Source of the DNA: Chitinophaga oryziterrae
GTDB lineage: Bacteria; Bacteroidota; Bacteroidia; Chitinophagales; Chitinophagaceae
Assembly (NCBI RefSeq): GCF_009758125.1
Contig: NZ_WRXO01000011.1
Location: 186,001 to 250,000 of the forward strand
DNA length: 64,000 nt
Direction: 5' to 3'
Part shown: positions 62,897 through 64,000 of the stretch, one piece after another
How positions within the stretch are numbered: position 1 is the first letter of the stretch
How the letters are laid out: each line of letters begins with the position of its first letter
Translations under genes and position numbers: made by a program
The notes under the pieces: model-generated
What the model was told of the DNA's origin: nothing
What the model saw: the letters and a program-made list of their open reading frames with translations, nothing else
The model's database searches: none

Positions 62897-63673
62897 TTAA
62901 TAACGATAAGACAGTGGCATAAATGCGTCATCATCCCACAACTTTGTAATCTTATAATAGATCTCTACACCCGTTCCATAATTACTGCCTGTGCGAATCT
63001 GTAAATCATAATTACGGGTACTGCCTACCCAGCGTAAACGGATCCTGTTCCAGCAGAAACCGTAGTAAGCAGAAGTATGGCGTATCTTACCCCTGGATTT
63101 GCCAAACGCGGTCAATGCTATTGCATGTGTGATCGCAAACTTCCCCGAGCCTTTAAGCCCTGTCCTTGCCATCACTTCAAAGGCACTGCAATTATTCAGT
63201 CCTTTTACAATAGAATGCCAGTGTCCGTTTGCTTCTACTGTACCGGAGAGGTACGTACCCACTCTTCCCTCCATTCCTACAAAACCATTTACATCCAGTG
63301 CATGATCAGGATCGCATGTCTTCCCGATTCCCATACTACCGTCCGTGTGGAAGAAAAAACTCTTATCGTCATTTTCATCCGGAGAGGCAGACGACTGGAA
63401 TCGCAAGGCTGCCTTTTCCCTTTCATCTTTTTCTATCAGGAAAAAAGGTTTCAGGTCGTCATTGGTTTTGTAAAAAGATACCAGTCTTTTTGAATTACCC
63501 AATGCAGCTACCAACATACCATTCTCCTCATCTTTCGAAAAACCGTCTTCCTGTTTATTGATAGTAGAATCTATGAGATGTGCAAAATGTTGTTCTGTGG
63601 GTAATCTGCCATTCTTAAAATGTTCTTTCAACTCTTCACGACCAAATATTTTCTGGTTATTTTTAGTTCCCAT
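62897..63673 (-). CDS. eCIS-associated fibre-like protein
   Basis: 258 residues. The middle part (SMGIGKTCDPDHALDVNGFV and GMEGRVGTY) is the phrase common to tail-fibre and adhesin proteins that precede a chaperone-like or receptor-binding end; here it is followed by a beta-rich C-terminus (AYYGFCWNRIRLRWVGSTRN, GVEIYYKITKLW). Within an eCIS operon a fibre, tip or accessory structural role is plausible. I do not recognise a named family with certainty. Next gene downstream is the baseplate protein, 2 bases away. Confidence 0.6.
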   Translation of the reverse strand: MGTKNNQKIFGREELKEHFKNGRLPTEQHFAHLIDSTINKQEDGFSKDEENGMLVAALGNSKRLVSFYKTNDDLKPFFLIEKDEREKAALRFQSSASPDENDDKSFFFHTDGSMGIGKTCDPDHALDVNGFVGMEGRVGTYLSGTVEANGHWHSIVKGLNNCSAFEVMARTGLKGSGKFAITHAIALTAFGKSRGKIRHTSAYYGFCWNRIRLRWVGSTRNYDLQIRTGSNYGTGVEIYYKITKLWDDDAFMPLSYRY

Positions 63674-63679
63674 AACTAT

Positions 63680-64000
63680 TTATTTTGAATGTATTGTTAA
63701 GGTGATCATTTCTCCGGTCGCATCCGCTTTAGCATCTGCCTGTTTATGTGAAGCAGATCTGTCATGAACGATAATCATCTCCTCTCCTGTTATGACGCTG
63801 TCTATACCCATTGGCTGCGGATCGCGGTACTTCTTTTCATCTATCACTGTAATCAGGTGATGGGTAGCAGGGATCAGCACCGATTCGGGCATAGAGCCTT
63901 CTATAAACTCAATATCTTCTACTGCCGTATCCTTTATACAGTTGATATAATTTCCTGTAAGCGGATCTTTCTCCCGGAAAAAATGGACAATAGAAAATGC
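63680..64000 (-). CDS. eCIS operon protein, C-terminal part
   Basis: Open frame from the right edge (AFSIVHFFREKDPLTGNY) to a TAA/TGA-type stop at 63680-63682, giving the last ~106 residues; the start lies beyond the window. It contains PESVLIPATHHLITVIDE and ends GEMITLTIHSK. I do not recognise the family. It sits just upstream of the fibre-like gene, so it belongs to the eCIS operon. A shorter reading from ATG 63892 is possible but the upstream frame is open. Confidence 0.55.
   Translation of the reverse strand, partial: AFSIVHFFREKDPLTGNYINCIKDTAVEDIEFIEGSMPESVLIPATHHLITVIDEKKYRDPQPMGIDSVITGEEMIIVHDRSASHKQADAKADATGEMITLTIHSK

Overview
The window looks like a chromosomal segment of a Bacteroidetes bacterium, most likely Chitinophagaceae and probably the genus Chitinophaga (inference). 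The grounds are a SusC/SusD pair, many outer-membrane beta-barrel genes, DUF763/DUF4349/DUF5074/DUF6266 families, TTTG-N19/20-TAnnTTTG promoters, and almost no Shine-Dalgarno sequences. I saw no rRNA, tRNA, CRISPR array or intact insertion sequence.

Layout. 1-7.2 kb: end of a DUF4130 DNA-metabolism gene facing a DUF763 gene, two tiny lipoproteins, an ABC exporter, an acyl-CoA thioesterase and a TonB-receptor-like barrel. 7.2-19.1 kb: a DUF695-RraB protein, a BamA/TamA-like barrel, fdhD with a YdeP-type molybdopterin oxidoreductase, a zinc metallopeptidase, a TPR histidine kinase, a SelW-like protein and two more barrels. 19.1-22.4 kb: an unsettled segment bounded by two oppositely oriented copies of a palindromic repeat. 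It holds a higBA toxin-antitoxin operon overlapping an FMN reductase gene, a fragment of the neighbouring polysaccharide deacetylase gene, a tandem repeat and a DUF4349 lipoprotein. 22.4-31 kb: deacetylase-DoxX pair with a divergent AraC regulator, then cytochrome P450, hybrid histidine kinase and class I terpene synthase, a likely small terpene locus. 31-38.4 kb: M1 peptidase, an actin-like gene whose ATPase motifs are in circularly permuted order followed directly by a bactofilin, an old-yellow-enzyme reductase, and divergent cold-shock and fatty-acid desaturase genes. 38.4-47.1 kb: a polysaccharide-utilisation locus (susC, susD, GH78 rhamnosidase, then a GH20-like hydrolase). 47.3-55 kb: DUF5074 lipoprotein, an STN plus 16-residue-repeat barrel protein, an agmatine-to-putrescine gene pair and two L,D-transpeptidases. 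55.2-64 kb: the 3' part of an extracellular contractile injection system (eCIS) operon on the minus strand: baseplate protein, tape-measure protein, AAA+ ATPase, then a small ORF and a DUF6266 gene.

Most notable observations: (1) the actin-like protein at 34032-35087, whose phosphate-1 motif is at the C-terminus, with a bactofilin downstream; (2) a palindromic intergenic repeat family (three copies), two of which bracket the toxin-antitoxin segment; (3) a higB promoter and operator that predict an almost leaderless mRNA; (4) an unexplained inverted-repeat array at the 3' end of the eCIS operon, ahead of a possible cargo pair.
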